Of a stretch of 64,000 nucleotides of DNA, positions 19,234 through 27,789 are shown piece by piece. A program made the position numbers and the translations under genes. Within the stretch, counting starts at the first letter, position 1. Each line of letters begins with the position of its first letter. The notes beneath the pieces are model-generated. The model made no database searches, was not told the DNA's origin, and saw only the letters and a list, made by a program, of their open reading frames with translations. The DNA is from Streptomyces sp. LaPpAH-108 (GTDB lineage Bacteria > Actinomycetota > Actinomycetes > Streptomycetales > Streptomycetaceae), in contig NZ_KB891994.1 of assembly GCF_000373625.1 (NCBI RefSeq), forward strand, positions 62,001 through 126,000, given 5' to 3'.

Positions 19234-19270
19234 GTACAGCGGTTCTGTTGTCGTCGATCGGAGTAGGACG

Positions 19271-19282
19271 TTGCTCGTCTGA
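19271..19282 (+). CDS. Putative leader mini-ORF, TTG-Leu-Val-stop
   Basis: A four-codon reading frame TTG CTC GTC TGA sits 7 nt after GGAG (19260-19263) and about 30 nt after the predicted transcription start. Its stop codon overlaps the left arm of the first leader stem (19281-19286). Very short uORFs with a strong SD are a hallmark of ribosome-mediated attenuation of antibiotic-resistance genes. Translation is inferred only from the SD and position. Confidence 0.45.
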   Translation: MLV

Positions 19283-19412
19283 GGTCCTGAGACACCGCGT
19301 GCACACCCCATGGGGTGTCCGTGGCGTACGACCTCGGCGTCCGAGCCGTCCCCCAGACACAGGCCCGTTTCCCCGCCTCTCCTGGTCCCCGGTCTCCGCC
19401 TCGCGGTGTCTC
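19281..19412 (+). promoter_or_regulatory. Attenuator-like leader with mutually exclusive stems
   Basis: Structure A runs from 19281 to 19335: GAGGTC/GACCTC outside, CCGCG/CGTGG in the middle and the palindrome ACACCCCATGGGGTGT (19303-19318) at the tip. Structure B pairs GAGACACCGCG (19289-19299) perfectly with CGCGGTGTCTC (19402-19412). The shared segment 19289-19299 cannot be in both. A ribosome held on the mini-ORF stop would cover the left arms. Which conformation permits transcription is not determined. Confidence 0.55.
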
Positions 19413-19453
19413 GACACGCGCCCACCGACCGCACCGGCATTCCGCGAGGCTCC

Positions 19454-21094
19454 ATGTCATCCGCACCCGCGTCACTCACCTGCACCTCCCTCTCCTTCGC
19501 CTGGCCCGACGGCACCACCGTCCTGGACGGCCTCGATGTCGCCTTCGGCCCCGGCCGCACCGGTCTCGTCGGCGCCAACGGGTCAGGAAAATCAACCCTG
19601 TTGAAGCTGATCGCCGGTGAACTCACCCCGTCCGGCGGCGCCGTGAAGGCGGCCGGCGAGACCGGCTACCTCCCGCAGCACATCACGCTCGACACCGCCC
19701 TGCGCGTGGACGAGGCCCTGGGCATCGCCGCCCGGCGGGCCGCCCTGCACGCCATCGAGGCGGGCGACGCCGCCGAGGAACACTTCGAGACCCTGGGCGA
19801 CGACTGGGACGTGGAGGAACGCGCCCTCGCGACCCTCGGCGAACTCGGTCTCGGCCACCTCGAGCTGGACCGCACGGTGGGCGAACTCTCCGGCGGCGAG
19901 GCCGTGTTGCTGCGTCTGGCCGCGCTCCTGCTGCGCCGCCCGGACGTGCTGCTCCTGGACGAGCCCACCAACAACCTGGACCTGTACGCCCGCAGACGCC
20001 TCTACGCGGCCGTCGCCGCCTGGTCCGGCGTCCTCGTCGTGGTCAGCCACGACCGCGAACTGCTCGACCTGGTGGACCGGATCGCGGACCTGCGCTCCGG
20101 CACGGTCACCTGGTACGGCGGCAACTACACCGCCTACGAGGAGGCGTTGGCGGTGGAGCAGGAGGCCGCCGAACGCACGGTGCGCGCGGCCGAGGCCGAC
20201 GTGCGCCGCCAGAAGCGCGAACTGTCCGACGCCCAGACCAAGTTGGCCCGCCGCAAGCGGTACGGGCAGAAGATGCAGGACTCCAAGCGCGAGCCGAAGA
20301 TCGTGATGGGCGCCCGCAAACGCGCCGCCCAGGAGTCGGCGGGCAAGCACCGCATCCTGCACGAGGAACGGCTCGCGGAGGCGCGCGACCGGCTGGACGA
20401 GGCGGTGGACGCCGTACGGGACGACGACGAGATCCGCGTCGACCTGCCGTACACCGCGGTGCCGCCCGGCCGTCAGGTGCTCACCCTGGAGAACCTGGAG
20501 ACGGTCTTCGGGGCGCGCGTCGAGGGCATCCTGGAGCTGCGCGGCCCGGAGCGGATCGCGCTCGTCGGGCGCAACGGCTCGGGCAAGACGACGCTGCTGC
20601 GGACCGTCGCCGGGGAGCTGGCGCCGGTGGCGGGCGAGGCGCGGGCGCACGTCCCGCTCCGCTTCCTGCCCCAGCGTCTCGACGTGCTGGACGACACGGC
20701 GACGGTGGCGCGGAACGTGGCCCGCTTCGCGCCGGAGGCCACGGTCAACCGGGTCCGGGCCCGGCTCGCCCGCTTCCTGTTCCGGGGCGCGAAGGCCGAC
20801 CAGCTCGCAGGCACCCTCTCGGGCGGTGAGCGTTTCCGGGCGGCGCTGGCCGCGCTGATGCTCGCCGAGCCCGCGCCCCAGCTGCTGCTCCTGGACGAGC
20901 CGACCAACAACCTGGACATGGCGAGCGTCCGGCAGCTGACCTCGGCCCTGGAGTCGTACGAGGGCGCGCTGCTGGTCGCGAGCCACGACCTGCCGTTCCT
21001 GGACTCGGTGGGGATCACCCGCTGGCTGCGGATGGCGGACGGGGTGCTGCGCGAGACGAGCCGGGAGGAGATCGAGGCAGACCCGGCGGAGTGA
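19454..21094 (+). CDS. ABC-F family ATPase (ribosome protection/antibiotic-resistance type)
   Basis: A 546-residue soluble protein with two ABC cassettes and no membrane segments. Walker A sites are GANGSGKST (residues 40-48) and GRNGSGKTT; signatures are ELSGGE and LSGGER; each cassette ends LLLDEPTNNLD, the ABC-F hallmark. The interdomain linker (P-site tRNA interaction motif region) is helical and basic (RRQKRELSDAQTKLARRKRYGQK). ABC-F proteins bind the ribosomal E site and either displace antibiotics or rescue stalled ribosomes. ATG 19454 has GAGG 4 nt upstream. The structured leader with a mini-ORF argues for an antibiotic-responsive member. It is monocistronic, ending in a strong hairpin. 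Confidence 0.92.
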   Translation: MSSAPASLTCTSLSFAWPDGTTVLDGLDVAFGPGRTGLVGANGSGKSTLLKLIAGELTPSGGAVKAAGETGYLPQHITLDTALRVDEALGIAARRAALHAIEAGDAAEEHFETLGDDWDVEERALATLGELGLGHLELDRTVGELSGGEAVLLRLAALLLRRPDVLLLDEPTNNLDLYARRRLYAAVAAWSGVLVVVSHDRELLDLVDRIADLRSGTVTWYGGNYTAYEEALAVEQEAAERTVRAAEADVRRQKRELSDAQTKLARRKRYGQKMQDSKREPKIVMGARKRAAQESAGKHRILHEERLAEARDRLDEAVDAVRDDDEIRVDLPYTAVPPGRQVLTLENLETVFGARVEGILELRGPERIALVGRNGSGKTTLLRTVAGELAPVAGEARAHVPLRFLPQRLDVLDDTATVARNVARFAPEATVNRVRARLARFLFRGAKADQLAGTLSGGERFRAALAALMLAEPAPQLLLLDEPTNNLDMASVRQLTSALESYEGALLVASHDLPFLDSVGITRWLRMADGVLRETSREEIEADPAE

Positions 21095-21104
21095 CCTCCT
21101 CACC

Positions 21105-21141
21105 CGAATGGCCCCGGAACCGACGGTTCCGGGGCCATTCG
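21105..21141 (+). terminator. Strong terminator hairpin after the ABC-F gene
   Basis: A perfect 17-bp stem with a GAC loop (arms 21105-21121 and 21125-21141), 10 bp after the stop codon. Confidence 0.85.
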
Positions 21142-21212
21142 GCGTACCGGTCACCGCCGCTCCGAAACGCGCTCCCACCTGCCGCGCAGCCGTCCTTACG
21201 CCACCCTTAACC

Positions 21213-21254
21213 TACGGGTTCGTAACCTACGGAGACGTAGCCTACGATCTCGTA
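21213..21254. promoter_or_regulatory. Three phased TACG-N4-CGTA palindromes upstream of the desaturase
   Basis: TACGGGTTCGTA (21213-21224), TACGGAGACGTA (21228-21239) and TACGATCTCGTA (21243-21254) share TACG-N4-CGTA and repeat every 15 bp; the third extends to CCTACGATCTCGTAGG. This looks like a tandem operator, probably for a TetR-type or other dimeric regulator of unsaturated fatty-acid synthesis. No adjacent regulator gene exists. Confidence 0.7.
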
Positions 21255-21337
21255 GGTTCGCGGCGTCGGCCCGTCATCGGCCTGCCGTCCCCTTTCACTT
21301 CATCTGTGCTCCCCGCTCGGCATTACCTGGAGTTCCC

Positions 21338-22312
21338 GTGACGATCACCTCCCCTCATCTCGGCAGCCCGTCCGTGTGGACCGACGCCCGGCTGCTGTTC
21401 GCGCTGGAGGAGGTGGTGGAGACGGAGCTGAACCGGCATCTGAAGGTCGCCAAGGACTGGATGCCGCACGAGTACGTGCCCTGGAGCGACGGCCGCAACT
21501 TCCCCGGCCTGTTCGAGGACGGCGAGGCGTGGGGCAAGGAGCAGTCCAAGGTCACCGACATCGGCCGCACCGCGCTGGTGGTGAACCTGCTGACCGAGGA
21601 CAACCTCCCGAGCTACCACCACGAGATCGCCTCGCTCTTCGGCCGCGACGGCGCGTGGGGCACCTGGGTGCACCGCTGGACCGCGGAGGAGGGGCGGCAC
21701 GGCATCGTCATGCGCGACTATCTGCTCGCCTCGCGCGCGGTCGATCCGGACGCGCTGGAGCGGTTCCGCATGTCGCACATGAGCGAGGGCTTCGAGTCGG
21801 ACAACCGGCACTCGATGCTGCACTCGGTCGCGTACGTCGCCTTCCAGGAGCTGGCGACCCGGATCTCGCACCGCAACACCGGGCACCAGTCGGGCGACCC
21901 GGTCTGCGACCGGATGCTGGCGCGCATCGCCACCGACGAGAATCTGCACATGGTCTTCTACCGGAACCTGCTGAAGGCGGCCTTCGAGCTGGCCCCCGAC
22001 CTCACCATGCAGGCCGTGCGCGATGTCGTCGTCAACTTCCGGATGCCTGGTCACGGCATCCCCGGCTTCGAGCGGGCCGCCGCGCAGATGGCCATCGGCG
22101 AGGTCTACAACCTGCGTATCCACCACGACGACGTGCTCCAGCCGGTGCTGCGCTTCCTGAAGGTCATGGAGATCGACGGCCTCGGCCCCGAGGGCAGCGC
22201 GGCGCAGGAGGAACTGGGCCTGTACATGGGCGGTCTGGACGCGCAGGCGACGACGTTCGACGAGCGGCTGGCGGCCCGCAAGGCGCGGATGGCGGCGCGC
22301 GCGGCGGGCTGA
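21338..22312 (+). CDS. Acyl-ACP desaturase (di-iron, DesA type)
   Basis: A 324-residue soluble stearoyl-ACP desaturase family protein. Ligand motifs for the di-iron centre are E30, TEDNLPSYHHE (86-96), EEGRH (117-121) and DENLH (200-204). It inserts a double bond into ACP-bound fatty acyl chains in the cytosol, adjusting membrane fluidity; mycobacterial DesA1/DesA2 are relatives. GTG 21338 has GGAG a few bases upstream. Upstream lies a triple palindromic array that probably governs its expression. Confidence 0.93.
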   Translation: MTITSPHLGSPSVWTDARLLFALEEVVETELNRHLKVAKDWMPHEYVPWSDGRNFPGLFEDGEAWGKEQSKVTDIGRTALVVNLLTEDNLPSYHHEIASLFGRDGAWGTWVHRWTAEEGRHGIVMRDYLLASRAVDPDALERFRMSHMSEGFESDNRHSMLHSVAYVAFQELATRISHRNTGHQSGDPVCDRMLARIATDENLHMVFYRNLLKAAFELAPDLTMQAVRDVVVNFRMPGHGIPGFERAAAQMAIGEVYNLRIHHDDVLQPVLRFLKVMEIDGLGPEGSAAQEELGLYMGGLDAQATTFDERLAARKARMAARAAG

Positions 22313-22337
22313 CCCGCACGACCCCTGTCACCTGTCT

Positions 22338-22374
22338 GCGGCGTGCCTCCCCGGTTCAGCGGGAGGTACGCCGC
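22338..22374. terminator. Hairpin between desaturase and WhiB-like gene
   Basis: A 14-bp stem containing one G-T pair (arms 22338-22351 and 22361-22374, 9-nt loop). The right arm lies inside the 3' end of the convergent WhiB-like gene, so it may serve both genes. Confidence 0.6.
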
Positions 22375-22601
22375 AGTGCCATGCGTTCCTTCTCGGACAT
22401 CCCGCCCCACACCCCGAAGCGCTCGTCGTGGGTGAGCGCGTACTCCAGACAGGCGGAGCGGATCGCGCACATGCCGCAGATCCGCTTCGCCTCGCGGACG
22501 GAGCTGCCGGGCTCGGGGAAGAAGAACTCGGCCCCGGTCTGCGCGCACAGGGCCTGGTTCTGCCAGTCGGTGCCGGCCGGGGTCATCGTCTCGGTGTGCA
22601 T
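22356..22601 (-). CDS. WhiB-like (Wbl) iron-sulfur regulator
   Basis: An 81-residue Wbl protein. Four cysteines ligate the [4Fe-4S] cluster: C19, C42, C45 and C51 (CGMC in the centre). The beta-turn GVWGGMSEKER follows, then a basic tail RMALRRTSR. Wbl proteins bind sigma factor region 4 and act as NO/O2-sensitive developmental or stress regulators. It is closer to WhiB itself than to WblA, WblC or WblE by spacing and tail, but no specific paralogue is assigned. ATG 22601 lacks a clear SD; the ATG six codons in is an alternative. Confidence 0.9.
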   Translation of the reverse strand: MHTETMTPAGTDWQNQALCAQTGAEFFFPEPGSSVREAKRICGMCAIRSACLEYALTHDERFGVWGGMSEKERMALRRTSR

Positions 22602-22796
22602 GGAACGGATCGTGCCGGGCCGCGAAAAACGTTCTATCAACGCGGGTTCAACAGCGTCGGCCGCACCGGCGTCCGCCCCCATCGTGCCGGGCCGGTGATC
22701 TCCCCGCACGGCGGCGCGCGCGGACGCGCTCCGGCGGCGCGGGCCGGTGCGCGGTGCCAGACTCGGCAGTGCCACGGACCGTGAGGAGGGCGAGCC

Positions 22797-23588
22797 ATGC
22801 TCAGCACCCGTGCCCTGGAGGGCGCTCCGAACTGGATCGACCTCGCCTCCCCGGACCTGGACGGCGCGCTCGCCTTCTACGGCGCCCTCTTCGGCTGGGA
22901 CTTCCGCCCCCTGGGCCCGGACGCGGGCGGGTACGGCTTCTTCCAGCTGGACGGCAGGACGGTCGCCGGTGCGATGCCGACCGGTGCGGGGCGCGAGCTG
23001 CCGGGCTGGACGGTGTACTTCCGCACCGAGGACGCCGAGGCCACCGCCGAGACGGCCCAACAGGCGCACGGCAGCGTCCTGTTCGCACCCGGCGACGTCA
23101 TGGGTCTCGGCCGGATGGTGGGCCTCGCCGACTCCGCCGGGGCCGTGTTCCGCCTCTGGCAGCCCGGCGAGGTGGAGGGCCTGGACGCGGCGAGCGAACC
23201 GGGCGCCCTGTGCTGGGTCGAGCTGCACACCCCGGACGTGGCGGCGGGCGCTGCCTTCTACCACCGGGTGCTGGGCCTGGAGACCTCCGCCGCCGAGTTC
23301 CCCGACGGCATGTACACCTGCCTCAACCCGCCCGGCGCCGGGGAGGACACGATGTTCGGCGGGGTCGTCCGCTCGGCCGACGACCCCGCGGACGCGGGGG
23401 CGGGGGCGTACTGGCTGCCGTACTTCGCGGTGACGGACCCCGACGCGGTGGCCGAGCAGACACGGAAGGGCAGCGGCACGGTCCTGCTGCCTCCGGTCAC
23501 GGTCCCGGGCGTGGGCCGCATGGCACGGCTCACGGACCCGTACGGCGCCCGCTTCGCGGTGATCAGGGGCGAGCCGTCCCGGAGCTGA
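22797..23588 (+). CDS. Two-domain VOC (glyoxalase) family protein
   Basis: A 263-residue protein of two tandem VOC domains: NWIDLASPDLDGALAFYGALFGWDF (from about 12) and CWVELHTPDVAAGAAFYHRVLGLE (from about 140). It resembles the mycobacterial CFP30B/Rv2577-type 'glyoxalase/bleomycin resistance hydrolase' group, whose reaction is unknown. ATG 22797 has an excellent GAGGAGG. No obvious partner genes. Confidence 0.85.
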   Translation: MLSTRALEGAPNWIDLASPDLDGALAFYGALFGWDFRPLGPDAGGYGFFQLDGRTVAGAMPTGAGRELPGWTVYFRTEDAEATAETAQQAHGSVLFAPGDVMGLGRMVGLADSAGAVFRLWQPGEVEGLDAASEPGALCWVELHTPDVAAGAAFYHRVLGLETSAAEFPDGMYTCLNPPGAGEDTMFGGVVRSADDPADAGAGAYWLPYFAVTDPDAVAEQTRKGSGTVLLPPVTVPGVGRMARLTDPYGARFAVIRGEPSRS

Positions 23589-23636
23589 CGTGCTGTCGAT
23601 GGGGCAGCGGAGGATGCGGGGCGATACCGTGCCGCC

Positions 23637-24487
23637 GTGTGCATATCAACAGGTGAGGCCGCGTTCTCCGGCACGATCGTGTACTGCGGGCGGCAGCACC
23701 ACCCCGAGCACGGCCTGGTTCACGTCCTGGGCTACCAGAACACCGCCGCCAACCTGGCGGACGGCCCGAACGCCATGGTGCTGCACCTGCCCGCCAGGCA
23801 GCTCACGCCCCGGCACTTCCTCTCCTCAGGACGCACCGGCGACGTCCTGCACCGCATGGTCGACGCCGTCGAATCCGCCGCCGCGGCGACGGACGGCATC
23901 GCGTGGATGGGCTCGGAACTCCAGCCCGTCCAGGTCTTCGACCACGACATCTACACGGTGCTCCTCGCCACCGACCCCACCGCGGTCCCCGCCGCGCTGC
24001 GGCAGGTGCCACCGCACCGGCGCCCCGACCTCGACCCGGATCTCCTGCGTTTCTACGCCGACCACTTCGCCGACCACACCATCGCCGTGTGCTGCTTCGA
24101 CAACGCCGACGCGCGACGCGCCAAGCCCTGTTGCTGTGGTACCCGCCCCTCGACCCCGACCGCCTGAACGTGCCCGCCCTGGACAGCCACACCGGAGGGG
24201 CGCCGGATCTCGACGCCGCCGTGCCCGTGGACCACTGGGTCCTGTTCTCCACCGACCAGGCGCCCGCCGACTGGGGCGCACCCGTCGACTATCCCGGCGA
24301 CATGCGCCACCGCCTTCGCGCCTTCCTCCCCACCGCTGTCGTGGGCCGGTACTACGGCCGCGGACAGGCGCTGCCCAACGGGGACTTCTCCATCCGTCAC
24401 AGCGACCTGCTCGCCGGTGACCTCGACCGCATCGAGCGGCTGCGCCCGAACCGCCGCCGAGGAGCCGGACACGCGGCAGGTCACTGA
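23637..24487 (+). pseudogene. Frameshifted conserved hypothetical gene
   Basis: GTG 23637 opens a frame (MCISTGEAAFSGTIVYCGRQ...) whose protein-like sequence continues to ARRAKP at about 24128; from there the sensible sequence (LLLWYPPLDPDRLNVPALDSH...) continues in another frame to a TGA at 24485-24487. The two halves join if one base is added in the CCC run at 24126-24128, giving about 283 residues. The in-frame read ends instead in Cys-rich nonsense at 24167. I do not recognise the family; it is cytosolic, His/Asp-rich, with no signal peptide. Either a recent one-base deletion or a sequencing error at a homopolymer. Confidence 0.7.
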
Positions 24488-24500
24488 CGCGTCAGGAAGG

Positions 24501-25520
24501 TCAGGCCGTCGCCCGTCGCACCAGTGTCGTCGGCAGGACGACCGGGGAGGGTGGGTCGGGCGGTGATGTGCGGTCGTGCAGGAGGAGGTGGGCCATCAGG
24601 CGGCCCATTTCCTCGATGTCCTGGCGGACGGTGGTCAGGGGTGGGTCGGTCTGTTCGGCGACGGGGGCCATGTCGTCGAAGCCGATGAGGGCGACGTCCT
24701 CGGGGACGCGGCGGCCGTGTGCGCGCAGGACGCGGAGGGCGCCGAGGGCGGTGAGGTCGTTGGCGGCGAAGACGGCGTCGACGTCGGGGCGGCGGGCGAG
24801 GAGTTCGCGCATGGCGTGTTCGCCGCCGGAGGGGGTGAAGTCGCTGTAGACGACGAGGCCGGGGGCGTCGGTGCCCATGACGTCGCGGTAGCCGTCCAGG
24901 CGGTCGACCGCCGAGGTCTGGTCCAGGGGGCCGGTGATGTGCGCGATCCGGGTGCGGCCGAGGGCGACGAGATGGCGTACGGCCGCGCGGGCGCCGCCCC
25001 GGTTGTCGCTGTCGACGTAGACCGGGCCGCCCCTGCCGTCGCTCCAGTCGGGGCGTCCGCCGAAGACGGTCGGGACGCCCGCGTCGTGGATGAGGCCGGG
25101 CAGCGGGTCGTCCAGGTGGAGGGAGAAGACGAGCGCGCCGTCCACATGGCCGCCCGCCAGATAGCGGGCCACCCGCGCGTGGTCGTCCCGGCCCTCGGTG
25201 AGCAGCAGCACCAGCTGGTTGTCGTGGGCCGTCAACTCCTTGCTGATACCGCGCAGTTGGGCGGCGAAGAAGGGGTCGGCGAAGACGCGGGTGCCGGGTT
25301 CGGCGATGACGACGGCGACGGCGTCGTGCCGTCGGGTGACGAGGCTGCGCGCCGCGCGGTTGGGGACGTAGCCCAGTTCCTCTACGGCTTCCTGGACGCG
25401 GGCGACGAGGGGGGCGCGCACGCCGTCGCCGCCGTTGACGACGCGGGAGGCGGTGGCCCGTGACACCCCGGCCCGCGCGGCGACGGCCTCCAGCGTGGGG
25501 CGCGACACTGCCTCGGTCAC
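24501..25520 (-). CDS. LacI-family transcriptional regulator
   Basis: A 339-residue protein: N-terminal LacI HTH and hinge (TLEAVAARAGVSRATASRVVNGGDGVRAPLVARVQEAVEELGYVPNRAARSL) followed by a periplasmic-binding-protein fold (FADPFFAAQLRGISKEL through IGFDDMAPVAEQTDPPLTTVRQ). It should repress sugar-utilisation genes and release DNA on binding a sugar. GTG 25520 follows GAGGAG. No transporter or hydrolase is adjacent, so the regulon lies elsewhere; the effector is unknown. Confidence 0.92.
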   Translation of the reverse strand: MTEAVSRPTLEAVAARAGVSRATASRVVNGGDGVRAPLVARVQEAVEELGYVPNRAARSLVTRRHDAVAVVIAEPGTRVFADPFFAAQLRGISKELTAHDNQLVLLLTEGRDDHARVARYLAGGHVDGALVFSLHLDDPLPGLIHDAGVPTVFGGRPDWSDGRGGPVYVDSDNRGGARAAVRHLVALGRTRIAHITGPLDQTSAVDRLDGYRDVMGTDAPGLVVYSDFTPSGGEHAMRELLARRPDVDAVFAANDLTALGALRVLRAHGRRVPEDVALIGFDDMAPVAEQTDPPLTTVRQDIEEMGRLMAHLLLHDRTSPPDPPSPVVLPTTLVRRATA

Positions 25521-25593
25521 TCGGTGCTCCTCATCGGGCGGCTGCCCGCCCAGGATAACCGCGAGGCGGCGCCCGGCACCGGGGGCGACGGCC

Positions 25594-26613
25594 TCAGGAA
25601 GCCTCGTCCTTGCGGGCCCGGCTCGGCTGGACCCGCTTGGGCTCGCCGGGCATCTTCGGATACTCGGGCGGGTACGGCAGATCGCCAAGGCCGTGCTCGC
25701 TCTCGTCCTTGCGGGCCAGCTCCAGAAGGGCGTCCAGCGAGTAGGCGTGCTCGTCCATGTCGGCGTGCACGTCCCCGACCTCCGCGAAGCGCACCGGCAT
25801 GGTCGCGAGATCGAAGTCGCGGGGCCGGGCGTCGGCCACCTCGTCCCAGCGCAGCGGGGCGGAGACGGTCGCCTCGGGGCGGGGCCGCACGGAGTAGGCG
25901 GAGGCGATGGTGCGGTCTCGGGCGGTCTGGTTGTAGTCGACGAAGATGCGCTCGCCGCGCTCCTCCTTCCACCACTTCACCGTCACCTGCTCCGGCATCC
26001 GGCGCGCGAGTTCGCGGCCGACCGCGATGGCGGCGCGGCGGACCTGGGTGAAGGTCCAGCGCGGTTCGATGGGCACGAAGACATGCAGCCCGCGCCCGCC
26101 GGAGGTCTTGGGGAAGCCCCGCAGCCCCCCGAACTCCTCCAGCACCGCACGGAGTTCGAAGGCGGCACGGACCGCGTCCTCATAATCGGTGCCCGGCTGC
26201 GGATCGAGGTCGATGCGCAGTTCGTCGGGGTGGTCCACGTCGTCGCGGCGCACCGGCCAGGGGTGGAAGGTGAGCGTGCCGTACTGCGCGGCCCACACCG
26301 CCGCGGCCTCCTCGGTGGGGCACATCTCGTCGGCGCTGCGCCCGCTGGGAAAGGTGATGTGAGCGGTGGGGATCCAGTCGGGCATGTTCTTGGGCGCCCG
26401 CTTCTGGAAGAACCACTCGCCGTCGAGCCCGTCCGGGTAGCGCTCCAGGGTGGTGGGGCGGTCGCGCAGGGCGCGCAGGATGCCGGGGCCGACCGAGGCG
26501 TAGTACTGGGCGACGTCCAGCTTGGTGAATCCGCGCTCCGGGAAGAAGACCTTGTCCGGGTGGGTCAGCCGTACGGTCCGGCCGGCCACCTCCAGTTCCA
26601 CCGCATCGCCCAT
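25594..26613 (-). CDS. LigD-type primase/polymerase domain protein (stand-alone PolDom)
   Basis: A 339-residue archaeo-eukaryotic primase-like polymerase. Motifs: LTHPDKVFFPERGFTKLDVAQYY near the N-terminus, FFQKRAPKNMP, the catalytic pair in RIDLDPQP (D135, D137), and KTSGGRGLHVFVPI. In bacterial non-homologous end joining this domain fills gaps and adds ribonucleotides at breaks held by Ku. Here it is a separate protein, as usual in Streptomyces, and divergent (74 bp) from an ATP-dependent ligase, so the two act together. No ku gene is in the window. ATG 26613. Confidence 0.92.
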   Translation of the reverse strand: MGDAVELEVAGRTVRLTHPDKVFFPERGFTKLDVAQYYASVGPGILRALRDRPTTLERYPDGLDGEWFFQKRAPKNMPDWIPTAHITFPSGRSADEMCPTEEAAAVWAAQYGTLTFHPWPVRRDDVDHPDELRIDLDPQPGTDYEDAVRAAFELRAVLEEFGGLRGFPKTSGGRGLHVFVPIEPRWTFTQVRRAAIAVGRELARRMPEQVTVKWWKEERGERIFVDYNQTARDRTIASAYSVRPRPEATVSAPLRWDEVADARPRDFDLATMPVRFAEVGDVHADMDEHAYSLDALLELARKDESEHGLGDLPYPPEYPKMPGEPKRVQPSRARKDEAS

Positions 26614-26687
26614 GCGGCCACCGTAGGCGTCCCCCGCACACCGCGCACACCGGGCGCGTACGGCGGGGTGCGCGCAGAATCGGAGCC

Positions 26688-27758
26688 ATGGATCTGCCGG
26701 TGATGCCGCCCGTGAAGCCGATGCTCGCCAAGCCGGTGACGAAGATCCCGCCGGGCATGCACTACGAGGCGAAGTGGGACGGCTTCCGGGCGATCGTGTT
26801 CCGCGACGGGGACGAGGTCGAGCTGGGCAGCCGCACCGGCAAGACGCTGACCAGGTACTTTCCCGAGCTGGTGGCGGCGCTGAAGGAGCGGCTGCCGGAG
26901 CGGTGCGTGCTGGACGGGGAGATCGTGATCGCGCGGGAGGGGCGCCTGGACTTCGACGCGCTGACCGAGCGCATCCATCCGGCCGACTCGCGGGTGCGGA
27001 CGCTGGCCGAGCGGACGCCCGCCTCCTTCGTCGCCTTCGACCTGCTGGCCCTGGACGACCACGCCCTGCTCGACGTACCGCTCGCGGACCGGCGGGCCCT
27101 GCTGGAACGGGCGCTGGCCGGGGTGACACCGCCGGTGCATCTGGCCCCGGCGACGACCGACATCGAGGTCGCCCGGGAGTGGTTCGAGCAGTACGAGGGC
27201 GCGGGCCTGGACGGCATCGTGGCCAAGCCGCTGGCGCTGCCGTATCTCCCGGACGAGCGGGCCATGTTCAAGGTCAAGCACGAGCGGACGGCGGACGTGG
27301 TGGTGGCGGGCTACCGGCTGCACAAGAGCGGCCCGGTGGTGGGCTCGCTGCTGCTCGGGCTCTACGACGACCACGGCGTCCTCCAGCACGTGGGCGTGGC
27401 CGCCGCGTTCACGATGAAGCGGCGCGCGGAGCTGATCGAGGAGCTGGCGCCGCTGCGGATGACGGACGTGAGCGGGCATCCGTGGGCGCGCTGGGCGGAG
27501 GAGTCGGCGCACGAGGAGGCCCGGCTGCCGGGGGCGCCGAGCCGCTGGTCCGGCAAGAAGGACCTGTCCTGGGTGCCGCTGCGCCCGGAACGGGTCGCGG
27601 AGGTGGCGTACGACCACATGGAGAACGGCGCGCGTTTCCGGCACACGGCGCGCTTTCGCCGCTGGCGTCCGGACCGCACCCCGGAGAGCTGCACTTACGC
27701 CCAGCTGGAGGAGCCGGTGCGCTACGACCTCGCGGAGATACTGGGCGGCGCGCAGTAG
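26688..27758 (+). CDS. ligC: ATP-dependent DNA ligase, LigC type
   Basis: A 356-residue ligase. Motif I EAKWDGFRAI carries the adenylated lysine (K29); motif III is ASFVAFDLLAL, motif IV GLDGIVAKPL and motif V MFKVKHERTADVVV; an OB-fold domain follows. LigC enzymes of actinobacteria seal single-strand breaks in excision repair and back up LigD in end joining. It is divergent from the PolDom gene, forming a split LigD-like pair. ATG 26688. Confidence 0.93.
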   Translation: MDLPVMPPVKPMLAKPVTKIPPGMHYEAKWDGFRAIVFRDGDEVELGSRTGKTLTRYFPELVAALKERLPERCVLDGEIVIAREGRLDFDALTERIHPADSRVRTLAERTPASFVAFDLLALDDHALLDVPLADRRALLERALAGVTPPVHLAPATTDIEVAREWFEQYEGAGLDGIVAKPLALPYLPDERAMFKVKHERTADVVVAGYRLHKSGPVVGSLLLGLYDDHGVLQHVGVAAAFTMKRRAELIEELAPLRMTDVSGHPWARWAEESAHEEARLPGAPSRWSGKKDLSWVPLRPERVAEVAYDHMENGARFRHTARFRRWRPDRTPESCTYAQLEEPVRYDLAEILGGAQ

Positions 27759-27789
27759 GCGGTGAGCCGGACCGGCGCGGACCGGCCGG

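Noticed and set aside
21105..21141. Inverted repeat as a transposon end
   Set aside because: No transposase or target duplication; position and 17-bp hairpin fit a terminator for the ABC-F gene.
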